DNA from: Flavobacteriaceae bacterium
Lineage (GTDB): Bacteria > Bacteroidota > Bacteroidia > Flavobacteriales > Flavobacteriaceae
Assembly: GCA_002862705.1 (NCBI GenBank)
Contig: PKDU01000052.1
Span: 17,772 to 81,771 of the forward strand
Reading direction: 5' to 3'
Length of the DNA: 64,000 nucleotides
Below, in pieces: positions 25,992 to 34,126 of this stretch. The notes beneath the pieces are model-generated. The model made no database searches and was not told the origin of the DNA. It saw only the letters and a program-made list of their open reading frames with translations. Positions within the stretch are counted from its first letter, which is position 1. The number at the start of each line of letters is the position of its first letter. The translations under genes were made by a program, and so were the position numbers.

Positions 25992-26423
25992 ATGGAAATT
26001 GATTTTAGATATTTAAATGTAGGGAATATACCCGAAATTTTGCCGCTGATGCAAGATTTTACCGATCATAAATATTCCAATGCCACGCATAGCAGCCGCT
26101 TTGTTGCCATGTTCCAACACGAATATGACTGCATTGGTTTTTATGACAATGATCATTTGATTGGTCTTTGCGGGCTCTGGTATCAAACCCGACACTATTC
26201 AGGAAAAAGCTGTGAGTTAGACCACCTTTATATAAAGCCCGCATATCAAGGGCAGGGCTTGGGTGCTCGTTTTATCGATTGGATTGGGAGCAAACTCCAA
26301 AAAGCGGGTTATGAAGCGTTGGAATTAAATGCATACAAAGAAAATGTTGCCTCACACCGACTCTATGTCCGTGAAGGCTTTGAGCACCTTGGTTTTCACT
26401 TCGTCAAGCGTTTGGGCGAATAG
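25992..26423 (+). CDS. GNAT family N-acetyltransferase
   Basis: A 143-residue single-domain acetyltransferase. The acetyl-CoA motif is QGQGLGARFIDWI and the C-terminal half reads ALELNAYKENVASHRLYVREGF, the standard ending of small GNATs acting on amines or amino groups. The ATG at 25992 is preferred over an in-frame upstream start that would overlap the divergent gene. The substrate is unknown. It is not closely similar to the neighbouring GNAT apart from the fold. Confidence 0.88.
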   Translation: MEIDFRYLNVGNIPEILPLMQDFTDHKYSNATHSSRFVAMFQHEYDCIGFYDNDHLIGLCGLWYQTRHYSGKSCELDHLYIKPAYQGQGLGARFIDWIGSKLQKAGYEALELNAYKENVASHRLYVREGFEHLGFHFVKRLGE

Positions 26424-26425
26424 CG

Positions 26426-26433
26426 TATATTTG
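26426..26433 (+). promoter_or_regulatory. Candidate promoter for the 26.5-30 kb operon
   Basis: TATATTTG (TANNTTTG) right after the GNAT stop codon and 76 nt upstream of the next ATG. Confidence 0.45.
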
Positions 26434-26509
26434 TTAGGTAAGGAATTCTAATTTGATGTAATTTCTGATAGAAACGTTTCTTGCCGTAGCCAACCCATAG
26501 TAATTTTAT

Positions 26510-27238
26510 ATGCGACAGCTTTTTGTTTTTTTGCTTTTTGCGCCAATGCTCACGGCCCAAACCGATTACCGTACTTGGCTGAGGGGTAAGATTCTATACC
26601 AAAATCAAAATGTGATTGCTGCCAATGTGGTCAACACGACCACCAAGGAGGCTACAATTTCAGACAACAATGGCGACTTTGCCATTCAAGTGATGATGGG
26701 CGACGAGTTGGTTTTTACTTCCTTGCAATACCAAATTCGCGTAGTCAAAATAACAAAGGAGATTCTACAGCGCGGCCGTCTTGTTATTGATGTAAATGAA
26801 AAAATAACTGAGCTCGAAGAGGTGGTGGTTACGCCAGAACAGCGGCAGAAATTTTTAGACCTACGATCGGAAGAATTTAAGAAGTTTGACTATGAGCGTG
26901 ACCGCTCCACACGATTGGAAAACGAGTTGATGAACAAAGACCAACTTACAAATGGCGTAAACTTCGTCAGTGTTTTTAAGGCGCTTTACCGCATGGTCGA
27001 AAACAAAGACAAAGCAAAAGACAAGACCTACGCACTCAAGCCCAGTGAGGTCATACGCCAGCTCTTTGATGATAGCTTCTTTAAAGAGCAACTGAATATC
27101 GAAAAAGACAATATAGGGTTGTTTTTGTTGTATTGTGACGACGAGGTCAAAACCAAAGAACTACTCGAAGAGAAATCTGATTTTGAAATCATGGATTTCT
27201 TGATCAAAACAAGTGAAAAGTTTAATAAAAACAATTGA
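26510..27238 (+). CDS. Secreted protein with carboxypeptidase regulatory-like domain
   Basis: A 242-residue exported protein (signal peptide ending LTAQ). The first half is the CarboxypepD_reg-like beta-sandwich common in Bacteroidota (LRGKILYQNQNVIAANVVN, TISDNNGDFAIQVMMGDELVF, ELEEVVVTPE). The second half is charged and helical (EEFKKFDYERDRSTRLENE) with no known domain. It starts a three-gene run with DUF6702 (TGATG, 1-nt overlap) and an M1 peptidase, an order I recall from other Flavobacteriia. A role in outer-envelope handling of peptides is a guess. Confidence 0.85.
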   Translation: MRQLFVFLLFAPMLTAQTDYRTWLRGKILYQNQNVIAANVVNTTTKEATISDNNGDFAIQVMMGDELVFTSLQYQIRVVKITKEILQRGRLVIDVNEKITELEEVVVTPEQRQKFLDLRSEEFKKFDYERDRSTRLENELMNKDQLTNGVNFVSVFKALYRMVENKDKAKDKTYALKPSEVIRQLFDDSFFKEQLNIEKDNIGLFLLYCDDEVKTKELLEEKSDFEIMDFLIKTSEKFNKNN

Positions 27239-27729
27239 TGCGTTTTTTGTTTTTTGTGTGCCTATTGCCCCTTTTTTCTGCTTCTACGCATAAGTACTAT
27301 GTGAGCACTACGGATATGTTTTTTAAGCCCGAGCAAAATCAAATACAACTGGTCGTACGGGTTTTTACCGATGACTTTACCGCTGCGCTTTCTCGTTTCA
27401 CTTCCACTGAAATAAAACTAGATCCAGACCAACTTTCAGAAAACGTTATTTCGGGGCATATGTCTTCCTATTTCCAACAGCACTTTCAGCTCAAATCTCC
27501 CAATGAACCAACCGTTTTTTCATTTGTTGGTTGGGCGTATAAGCAAAATCAGACCATCTTATATGCTTCTTTTGACGCGCTTCCAGAAATGACTCAATTG
27601 GAGTGGTCCAACACTTTCCTTATGGACGTCTTTCCCGATCAAAAAAATATCGTAACGCTTTCGACATCAGGAGCAAAGAAAAGTTTTTTGCACACCAAAG
27701 ACCGCATTTTTGCTAAACACAGTTTTTAA
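27238..27729 (+). CDS. DUF6702 family secreted protein
   Basis: A 163-residue exported protein with a short signal peptide. The core pattern HKYYVSTTDMFF, QIQLVVRVFTDDF and a late WSNTFLMDVFPDQKNIV matches the DUF6702 family, which accompanies M1 peptidases in Flavobacteriia. The function is unknown. The ATG at 27238 overlaps the upstream stop by one base; an in-frame TTG three bases earlier is less likely. Confidence 0.82.
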   Translation: MRFLFFVCLLPLFSASTHKYYVSTTDMFFKPEQNQIQLVVRVFTDDFTAALSRFTSTEIKLDPDQLSENVISGHMSSYFQQHFQLKSPNEPTVFSFVGWAYKQNQTILYASFDALPEMTQLEWSNTFLMDVFPDQKNIVTLSTSGAKKSFLHTKDRIFAKHSF

Positions 27730-27752
27730 TTTTCCCACAATCTAATATATTT

Positions 27753-29954
27753 ATGCAAAATCCATTGAAAATGAAATTTACTTCAATATTCGCCTCAATC
27801 TTAACCCTTTCTTTTGCCATTGCTATTGCACAAGAAACAACTACACCACAGGGACATACCAACCAAAATAAGTTTCGACAGCTGTATAACGAATTAGCTA
27901 CGCCAAATGCTTACAGAACAGCCTCCGGAGCCCCGGGTCCTGCTTACTATCAGCAGCAGGCAGATTATGTTATGGAGCTCACGCTAAATGATGACACCCA
28001 AGAATTGTTTGGCGATCAGACCATTACCTACACCAACAATTCACCCGAAACGCTATCGTATTTGTGGCTCCAGCTCGATCAAAATGTTCGTGCCCGTGAT
28101 GGCCAATCTTTTGACCGACTTGATAATGGAAACGACTACTACGGAACCCAACGTGCTGTTGGTCCTGGCTTTGTCAATGAATATCTCTTGGAGGAAAAAT
28201 TTGATGGCGGTTTTAAAATAGATTTGCTGCAAGACACGAATGGTATGGAGTTGCCATATACGGTGCATCAGACGATGATGCGCATCGACTTGCCAACACC
28301 ATTGGCGTCTGGAACGGCTATTTCGTTCCGTCTTAAATGGCACTACAATATTCCCAACCGTCAGTTTTGGGATGCGCGTTCTGGTTACGAATACTTCATT
28401 AAAGACGATAACTACGCTTATTTTATAGCGCAGTTTTTCCCACGTATGGCGGTCTACAACGATGTTGAAGGCTGGCAAAACCAACAGTTTTGGGGCAATG
28501 GTGAGTTTGCACTCCCTTTCGGCAACTACGATGTAAAAATCACCGTTCCCGATGATCATATCGTGGAGTCTACAGGTGTGTTGGAAAACCGTAAGGCGGT
28601 CTATTCATCAACCATGATGAAGCGTTTTCGAGAAGCAAAAAAATCATACGACAAACCTGTGTTTATTGTAACGCAAGACGAAGCCGAGGCTAACGAAAAA
28701 AGCACACCAACAGGCACCAAGACATGGCATTTTACGGCAAAAAATGTACGAGATTTTGCTTTTGCTTCTTCGCGCAAGTTTATTGTTGACATGATGAATG
28801 TCGATGTGAATGGAATTGATGTGATGGCGGTTTCTGTTTACCCAAAAGAAGGAAACCCACTGTGGGAACAATGGTCTACCAAGACCGTGGCGAGTGCATT
28901 AAAGTCGTATTCGAAAATGACCTTTGACTACCCGTACCACAAAGCTGTATCCGTACACGCCGATGATGTGGGCATGGAGTATCCAATGATTTGTTTCAAC
29001 TTTGGACGCCCAGACGAAAACGGCAAGTACAGCGACCGCACCAAGTTTGGTATGATAGGCGTTATTATTCATGAGGTAGGACACAATTTCTTTCCTATGA
29101 TTGTGAATTCAGACGAACGCCAATGGGGTTGGATGGATGAGGGCTTAAATTCTTTTGTGCAGATTATTGCCGAGCAGGATTTTGGAAAGGCTCACCCAGA
29201 TGCAATACCAGGAATGGATCATTATCCCTCCGACGATATGGATCCGCAAAACATAGTGCCGTATATGTCAGGCGATCAAGATTTTATTGCACCGATTATG
29301 GCCAATCCTGAGAACGTATATCAACTTGGGCCAAATGCGTACAGCAAACCAGCAACCGCCCTAAACATTCTTAGAGAAACCGTTATGGGGCGTGAATTGT
29401 TCGATCATGCCTTTAAGACCTTTTCACAACGCTGGATGTTTAAACACCCAACCCCAGAAGATTTCTTTCGTACCATGGAAGACGCTTCAGCTTTTGATTT
29501 GGACTGGTTTTGGCGCGGATGGTTTTTTACTACAGACGTGGTTGATATGGGTGTTACTGAAGTAAAAGACATCAAAAAATTTGATGATGATATGCGTTAT
29601 TTCTCGCGTTATTTTACCAACAGTTTACGGAACTTAACACCCGATGCGTTCAAGAACCGCAAGGAGCCTAAGAAATTTTACAAGGTAACTTTTGAAAAAC
29701 CAGGTGGTATTCCAATGCCGCTTATTGTCGAGTATGCCTATGCTGATGGCACCAAAGAGCGCAAGACCTATCCTGCGCAAGTGTGGCGTAAAAGTGATCG
29801 TGAAGTAAGCAAGTACATTGCTACAGACAAGGAAATCGTCGGTGTGCTGGTTGACCCTGACAACGCCACGGCAGATATCAGCAAGGGTAATAACGCTTGG
29901 CCTAAGACACTAGAAGAAAACGACTTTGAGAAGTTTAAAAAGCAACAGAACTAA
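27753..29954 (+). CDS. M1 family metallopeptidase (gluzincin aminopeptidase)
   Basis: A 733-residue secreted zinc peptidase. A signal peptide (FAIAIAQ) precedes the N-terminal beta domain (QTITYTNNSPETLSYLWLQL). The zinc site is HEVGH (residues 440-444) with the third ligand Glu463 in WMDEGLNSF, the exact M1 spacing. The aminopeptidase GAMEN loop is replaced by VGMEYPMI, common in these Bacteroidota enzymes. A second in-frame ATG at 27771 gives an equally good signal peptide. It closes the operon; a terminator follows 6 nt after the stop. Confidence 0.93.
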   Translation: MQNPLKMKFTSIFASILTLSFAIAIAQETTTPQGHTNQNKFRQLYNELATPNAYRTASGAPGPAYYQQQADYVMELTLNDDTQELFGDQTITYTNNSPETLSYLWLQLDQNVRARDGQSFDRLDNGNDYYGTQRAVGPGFVNEYLLEEKFDGGFKIDLLQDTNGMELPYTVHQTMMRIDLPTPLASGTAISFRLKWHYNIPNRQFWDARSGYEYFIKDDNYAYFIAQFFPRMAVYNDVEGWQNQQFWGNGEFALPFGNYDVKITVPDDHIVESTGVLENRKAVYSSTMMKRFREAKKSYDKPVFIVTQDEAEANEKSTPTGTKTWHFTAKNVRDFAFASSRKFIVDMMNVDVNGIDVMAVSVYPKEGNPLWEQWSTKTVASALKSYSKMTFDYPYHKAVSVHADDVGMEYPMICFNFGRPDENGKYSDRTKFGMIGVIIHEVGHNFFPMIVNSDERQWGWMDEGLNSFVQIIAEQDFGKAHPDAIPGMDHYPSDDMDPQNIVPYMSGDQDFIAPIMANPENVYQLGPNAYSKPATALNILRETVMGRELFDHAFKTFSQRWMFKHPTPEDFFRTMEDASAFDLDWFWRGWFFTTDVVDMGVTEVKDIKKFDDDMRYFSRYFTNSLRNLTPDAFKNRKEPKKFYKVTFEKPGGIPMPLIVEYAYADGTKERKTYPAQVWRKSDREVSKYIATDKEIVGVLVDPDNATADISKGNNAWPKTLEENDFEKFKKQQN

Positions 29955-29960
29955 AACGAA

Positions 29961-29987
29961 AACCAACCTTAGGGCTGGTTTTTTTTT
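29961..29987 (+). terminator. Intrinsic terminator after the M1 peptidase gene
   Basis: AACCAACC and GGCTGGTT form an 8-bp stem with one mismatch and a TTAG loop, followed by a run of T. Confidence 0.85.
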
Positions 29988-30021
29988 GGATGTAATTTTG
30001 TTTGTCTGCTGACATGGCAGG

Positions 30022-30846
30022 CTATAAAGCAGCCTTAATCTCTTCCCAGTTTAGTTCAAAAGGAATTTCGTCAAACGTATCATCTACTTCGTGGTTTAAG
30101 GATGCTTTGATTCTGCTGTTGTTGTGTGGATGCGTCATGACCAATTCAATCTTCTCATCATAGGCCAAGTTTTCTCGGTTTAGTTTTCTAAAAAAAGAGG
30201 CTATTGATTTTGGTGATATGCTGGCATCTTCTAGTAGGTTTAAGGCAAACTGATCTGCCTCTTTTTCCTGTGACCTGCTAAAACCAGAAGAAATAAGAGT
30301 TTGGTATAAATCGGATAAGAGCACGGTATCTCCACCTGTCATGATAGAAAACAAGACCGAAAGGCTAAACTCTCTTGCCAATCTGTCAACCGTATGACGT
30401 TTTTCAACGTGTCCCATTTCATGTGCCAATACTGCTGCTAACTGTTCGGGCGAATCGCAAAATGATATTAGTCCACTGAACACATAAATGTTTCCGCCAG
30501 GAATGGTAAACGCATTTATTTGAGGGTTGTCCAAAACCGTGATGTTATAGTCGTATTCCGATGTTGGGATTTGTCCCTGTAAGCGTTTGCTAACAGCCCA
30601 CATCATGGAGTCTATGGTTTTGTTTGTCAGCGGATTTTTATACTGAGAAGCGATGATATACTCGTCAATCAATTCACCCAAAGCAATTTCTTGTTCATAT
30701 GAAATCAGGCTTATTTTTTCGTCCGAATAAAACCATTTGTTTTTTTTGTCTTCGGAGAGTAAGTTCAACCCAACATAAAAGAGGATAAAAATACCTCCGA
30801 AAATCCCCAGTGATTTTAAGCCATCGAGAAGTATTTTCTTATTCAT
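30022..30846 (-). CDS. M48 family membrane metallopeptidase
   Basis: A 274-residue protein with one N-terminal membrane helix (about residues 12-30) and an M48 peptidase domain. The zinc site HEMGH lies at residues 142-146 and the third ligand glutamate in QEKEADQFALNLL. The IPGGNIYVFSGLI segment before the zinc site is typical of M48C/BepA-like enzymes that degrade misfolded outer-membrane proteins. The start overlaps the DUF4870 gene by 4 nt, so the protease is made together with two membrane proteins of unknown role. Confidence 0.92.
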   Translation of the reverse strand: MNKKILLDGLKSLGIFGGIFILFYVGLNLLSEDKKNKWFYSDEKISLISYEQEIALGELIDEYIIASQYKNPLTNKTIDSMMWAVSKRLQGQIPTSEYDYNITVLDNPQINAFTIPGGNIYVFSGLISFCDSPEQLAAVLAHEMGHVEKRHTVDRLAREFSLSVLFSIMTGGDTVLLSDLYQTLISSGFSRSQEKEADQFALNLLEDASISPKSIASFFRKLNRENLAYDEKIELVMTHPHNNSRIKASLNHEVDDTFDEIPFELNWEEIKAAL

Positions 30847-31367
30847 TGAAATGGGGGTGTGTTCACGCTTTGCTCTACTTCTGGATTGAAATCTTCATTG
30901 TCATAGCTTAATCGGTTCCTCTTTGCGTACACCTTTTGATATGCATAGGGACCAAAGAAAATAAAATACATAAAAATGCCTTTACGCGCCCTAACGGCTG
31001 CAACAAGACTAAAGATAAAATAGACCAGATTGGCTATAATACTAAAGCCCAAATAAGCATAGAAGTAGTCACTTAACTCATAATTATCAAAAAAGAATAT
31101 CTGTAGCCCCCAATAAAGTAGTCCCCAATTAACCAGTGTGGTGGGTAACTGCGACAATAAAGACTGCAAACAGTTAAAATGGATAAAGCGTCCTTTTTTT
31201 CTGTTTATGTAGTAGTAAATTACAGCAGCAATAAGATTTATAATGGGTAACGGAAGGCTAGTTGCCAAGGACGCAAACATCATAAGATATGCGCCCATGG
31301 CATCTTCCTTTTCTCGCTCGCTCAACTCGTGTGGTTGCGGAAGCACGTAATACGATTCCGATGACAA
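30843..31367 (-). CDS. DUF4870-like four-helix membrane protein
   Basis: A 174-residue integral membrane protein with about four helices. The N-terminal LSEREKEDAMGAYLMMFASL and the RFIHFNCLQSLLSQL segment after the second helix resemble DUF4870. The C-terminus is short and polar. The start is TTG at 31367, since the conserved N-terminal segment begins before the first internal ATG. It lies between DUF4389 (10-nt gap) and the M48 peptidase (4-nt overlap). Function unknown. Confidence 0.75.
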   Translation of the reverse strand: MSSESYYVLPQPHELSEREKEDAMGAYLMMFASLATSLPLPIINLIAAVIYYYINRKKGRFIHFNCLQSLLSQLPTTLVNWGLLYWGLQIFFFDNYELSDYFYAYLGFSIIANLVYFIFSLVAAVRARKGIFMYFIFFGPYAYQKVYAKRNRLSYDNEDFNPEVEQSVNTPPFQ

Positions 31368-31377
31368 AGCCTGTGAA

Positions 31378-31959
31378 TTATTTACTGGTAAATGGCGGAT
31401 AGGTATCTGTCATATTACCCATATACAGATTTACTCGGTATTGCCAGCGAATGGTTCCAACCAAAAAGTCGTGCGCATCTTTAGGAAATTTTCCAGTAAA
31501 CAACACAGATAAAAAACCGTAAATGGATAATATCAAGCCCCATAGTATTCTAAAATAGAGAATGAATCCGTGTGGTAGGATAACATAAAAAGCACCAAAA
31601 AGGAGTCTGACAATCGTCAACCCTCTACTGATGCGTTCGGGATAAGGTACTTCTAAAGAAGTGTGTTCGTCTGTTCCATTTAGTCCAAAAGCCGGGTAGT
31701 CATCAGCTAGATTTGACATTCGCGCCGTAAGTCTAAGATTCCATCGCAGTAGTTTAACTTGATATTCAAACATGCTTTCTGGGTAGCGTCCTGTAAATAA
31801 TATGGTAATAAACGCCACTAACGATAATATAGATCCCCAAAGTGAGTAGAAGATCAGTAAAAAAGCATGTGGTAGTACGATGTAGAAAACACCAAGAATG
31901 GTTCTTAGTAATAATTCAGATCTTGAGTAGCTTTCTTGGTGTGTAATGATTAATTTCAT
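31378..31959 (-). CDS. DUF4389 protein with two tandem copies of the domain
   Basis: A 193-residue membrane protein made of two repeats. Each has an amphipathic start, a long hydrophobic pair of helices and a conserved tail: FYIVLPHAFLLIFYSLWG...TGRYPESMFEYQVKLLRW and FYVILPHGFILYFRILWG...TGKFPKDAHDFLVGTIRW, each followed by a PxF/PPF end (DDYPAFG, DTYPPF). This internal duplication is typical of DUF4389. The function is not known. It is the first gene of the DUF4389-DUF4870-M48 run. Confidence 0.82.
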   Translation of the reverse strand: MKLIITHQESYSRSELLLRTILGVFYIVLPHAFLLIFYSLWGSILSLVAFITILFTGRYPESMFEYQVKLLRWNLRLTARMSNLADDYPAFGLNGTDEHTSLEVPYPERISRGLTIVRLLFGAFYVILPHGFILYFRILWGLILSIYGFLSVLFTGKFPKDAHDFLVGTIRWQYRVNLYMGNMTDTYPPFTSK

Positions 31960-32039
31960 TTTATATAAATTTGAGTTATTGTAGCACTAAAATATAATTT
32001 TTTTTAAATTCAAAAAAATCTACTTTTTTTGTTTTAACT

Positions 32040-32047
32040 TATATTTG
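32040..32047 (+). promoter_or_regulatory. Promoter -7 box for tatA
   Basis: TATATTTG ends 4 nt before the tatA ATG, so transcription should begin at or next to the start codon (leaderless mRNA). Confidence 0.55.
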
Positions 32048-32051
32048 TGAT

Positions 32052-32318
32052 ATGGTTGTTTATTTTATAAGCGGTGTTGAAATCGTATTTATATTTATGG
32101 TAGTGCTTTTGGTCTTTGGTGCCAATCGTGTTCCAGACATTGCACGCACACTTGCCAAGGGTATTCAACAGGTAAAAACCGCCAGTCGCGATTTTCGTGA
32201 AGAAATTGAAAAATCTGCAGAAGCTCAGGGCTTAGACACCAAAGAGCTTCAAAAGGAGGTAAACGACATTAAAAAAGAATTTAACGACATTACGGGTACG
32301 GTCAAGCGTAAGCGCTAA
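32052..32318 (+). CDS. tatA: Twin-arginine translocase subunit TatA/TatE type
   Basis: An 88-residue protein with the Tat pore-subunit plan: a short N-terminal membrane helix (VEIVFIFMVVLLVFGANRVPD), the conserved F-G hinge, an amphipathic helix (ARTLAKGIQQVKTASRDFREE) and a charged tail. It builds the channel that exports folded proteins. tatC is not in the window. It is convergent with an O-methyltransferase gene (4-nt overlap). TatB-like function cannot be excluded, since Bacteroidota usually have only TatA-type proteins plus TatC. Confidence 0.93.
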   Translation: MVVYFISGVEIVFIFMVVLLVFGANRVPDIARTLAKGIQQVKTASRDFREEIEKSAEAQGLDTKELQKEVNDIKKEFNDITGTVKRKR

Positions 32319-32950
32319 ATCTTACGCAAGAGCGTTAACCCATCCCGTACAGCAAGTATTACGGTTTCAACGCGACTGTCTTTCGCTACTTTTTTATTAA
32401 AACTTTGAAGTGATTCTGTAGCCTCATCGGTGGCAGGCTCCAAAACTTTCCCAGACCACAATACATTGTCAGCAATAATCAGTCCTCCTGAACGCACCCG
32501 GTCAACAATCAAATCAAAATAGAGTGGGTACTGCTCTTTATCGGCATCGATAAAAACAAAGTCAAAAGTTCCTTCAATCGCAGGAATAATTTCGGCGGCA
32601 TTTCCCAAATGCTGCACGATGTGTTTCCCATAACCGGACACATCAAAATATTTTCGTTGCATATCCGTAAGTTCCTCGTTTATGTCAATGGTGTCAATTT
32701 GCCCATCTGCTTGCAGCCCTTCTGCCAAACACAGGGCCGAATAGCCTGTATAGGTTCCGATTTCCAAGATGTGTTTGGGTGCAATTAGTTTGGAGAGTAA
32801 AGCGAGTAATCGACCTTGGTAGGCACCACTAAGCATCCTTGGTTGTAAAATTTTAAGGTGGGTTTCGCGTGCCAGCTCTTGCAGCAATTCGGGCTCTTGC
32901 TCGGAGTGTTCTGCTACATATGTTTCTAAATTGTGATCTAAAAAATTCAT
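32315..32950 (-). CDS. Class I O-methyltransferase (catechol/caffeoyl-CoA type)
   Basis: A 211-residue methyltransferase of the O-methyltransferase 3 family. The SAM site is ILEIGTYTGYSALCLAEGL, and the metal-binding acidic residues are in FDFVFIDADKEQYPLYFD and IIADNVLWSGKV. The substrate, probably a hydroxylated aromatic, is unknown. The stop overlaps tatA by 4 nt on the other strand, and its start overlaps the flavin reductase stop by 4 nt, so it is co-expressed with that gene. Confidence 0.92.
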   Translation of the reverse strand: MNFLDHNLETYVAEHSEQEPELLQELARETHLKILQPRMLSGAYQGRLLALLSKLIAPKHILEIGTYTGYSALCLAEGLQADGQIDTIDINEELTDMQRKYFDVSGYGKHIVQHLGNAAEIIPAIEGTFDFVFIDADKEQYPLYFDLIVDRVRSGGLIIADNVLWSGKVLEPATDEATESLQSFNKKVAKDSRVETVILAVRDGLTLLRKI

Positions 32951-33570
32951 GCTTTTTTGGGTCTTGCGTATGCGTAGCGGTCTAACAGGCTTGTTGTGGC
33001 GTAGCCGTCTAAGCCGTTTATGGTTACGGTATTGGCATTTTCAAGCTTTAGCCACCCATCCTCTTGTTGTATGTCTTGGTCGGCAATAAAAACGTGCTCA
33101 ACAGCACTAACTAAAAGCAAGGTGTCGTTTTCTTTGATTTCATATTCATTTAAAAAGCGACACCCCAACCGTATTTTTGCTCCTTTCACAAAAGGGGCAG
33201 GGAAGTCACCAAGGAATTCTTCTTCCAAATCTGTTTTGGTAAATTCCGAAACTTCATCTGGATATTTTGCGGAAGTGTGATGTGCATCTTCAATGATATC
33301 GCTGTAGATGTGGTTTACTGTAAACACGCTGGTGTCTTTAATATTTCTGTAGGTATCACGTGGTACTGTAGTAGGGCGGAGAATAAAGCCAATCAGTGGC
33401 GGATTACTCCCAAGATGTGTAATGCTGCTAAAAACAGCCACATTGCTCACGTCATTTAGCGATTTAGTTCCCAATAAATTTGCCGACTTAAAGCCTGTGC
33501 AACTGTTGATGAGGTTTAACCGAAAGATTTTATCCATCTGGTCAATGTCGGTACGTGAATAATGTATCAT
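32947..33570 (-). CDS. Flavin reductase-like FMN-binding protein
   Basis: A 207-residue protein with a split-barrel FMN-binding fold of the flavin reductase-like family. Marks are NVAVFSSITHLGSNPPLIGFILRP and YRNIKDTSVFTVNHI in the first half and GCRFLNEYEIKENDTLLLVSAVEHV in the second. It may reduce flavins or bind FMN for an oxidoreductase; the partner is unknown. It leads a two-gene unit with the O-methyltransferase from the box at 33584-33591. Confidence 0.88.
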   Translation of the reverse strand: MIHYSRTDIDQMDKIFRLNLINSCTGFKSANLLGTKSLNDVSNVAVFSSITHLGSNPPLIGFILRPTTVPRDTYRNIKDTSVFTVNHIYSDIIEDAHHTSAKYPDEVSEFTKTDLEEEFLGDFPAPFVKGAKIRLGCRFLNEYEIKENDTLLLVSAVEHVFIADQDIQQEDGWLKLENANTVTINGLDGYATTSLLDRYAYARPKKA

Positions 33571-33583
33571 AGCGCTTTTGATG

Positions 33584-33591
33584 CAAACTTA
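33584..33591 (-). promoter_or_regulatory. Promoter -7 box for the flavin reductase gene
   Basis: Reverse-strand TAAGTTTG (TANNTTTG), 13 nt before the ATG at 33570. Confidence 0.45.
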
Positions 33592-33611
33592 CGCAATACG
33601 TTGAATTTAGT

Positions 33612-33619
33612 TACTTTTG
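33612..33619 (+). promoter_or_regulatory. Promoter -7 box for tRNA-Val
   Basis: TACTTTTG (TANNTTTG) ends 7 nt before the first base of the tRNA. Confidence 0.55.
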
Positions 33620-33626
33620 TGCCTCC

Positions 33627-33701
33627 GGGTCATTAACTCAGTTGGTTCAGAGTGTCGCCTTGACAGGGCGGAAGTCATTGGTTCGAATCCAATATGACCC
33701 A
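33627..33701 (+). tRNA. tRNA-Val (GAC)
   Basis: A 75-nt cloverleaf including the discriminator A. Acceptor GGGTCAT pairs with ATGACCC; D stem ACTC/GAGT; anticodon stem TCGCC/GGCGG around loop TTGACAG, giving anticodon GAC; variable loop AAGTC; T stem ATTGG/CCAAT with loop TTCGAAT. All stems pair, allowing one G-T. No CCA is encoded. The yjbQ start codon follows 6 nt later. Confidence 0.97.
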
Positions 33702-33707
33702 CAAAGC

Positions 33708-34112
33708 ATGATTTTTCAAAAAGAAATAAGTCTTCCACCTTACTCAAGGGGGTTTCATTTAATCACTTCTTACGTTTTAGATGAATTGCCCAAAAAAAGC
33801 GGCATCGTTCATGTGTTTATCAAGCATACTTCTGCGAGCCTAACCATTAACGAAAATGCAGACCCGAGCGTTCGGGTGGATTTTGAAACACACTTTAATA
33901 AAATGGTTTCGGAAGCTGATACGCATTACACGCATACTCTTGAGGGTCCTGATGACATGACCTCGCACATCAAAAGTAGTATTTTGGGATCTGCTGTGAG
34001 CTTTCCCATACAAGATGGAGTACCCCAGTTAGGCACCTGGCAGGGCATTTATCTGTGTGAACACCGCAATCATGCTGGTTCACGAAAAATTTTTATTACA
34101 TTGATGGGGTAA
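33708..34112 (+). CDS. YjbQ/UPF0047 family protein
   Basis: A 134-residue protein of the YjbQ family. Family signatures are VFIKHTSASLTINENADPSV, the histidine-rich YTHTLEGPDDMTSHIKSS and the C-terminal GTWQGIYLCEHRNHAGSRKI, which line a metal/thiamine-phosphate site in known structures. Some members have weak thiamin phosphate synthase activity; the real role is open. The ATG at 33708 is chosen; a longer open frame would run through the tRNA. No separate promoter is seen between the tRNA and this gene, so it may be expressed from the tRNA promoter. Confidence 0.92.
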   Translation: MIFQKEISLPPYSRGFHLITSYVLDELPKKSGIVHVFIKHTSASLTINENADPSVRVDFETHFNKMVSEADTHYTHTLEGPDDMTSHIKSSILGSAVSFPIQDGVPQLGTWQGIYLCEHRNHAGSRKIFITLMG

Positions 34113-34126
34113 TCAAAACCTGCATC

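Noticed and set aside
28053..28559. 168-codon reverse frame
   Set aside because: Antisense to the M1 peptidase gene, which has a full catalytic motif.
33642..33707. Longer yjbQ reading frame beginning inside the tRNA
   Set aside because: It would translate the tRNA-Val gene; the family N-terminus begins at the ATG at 33708.
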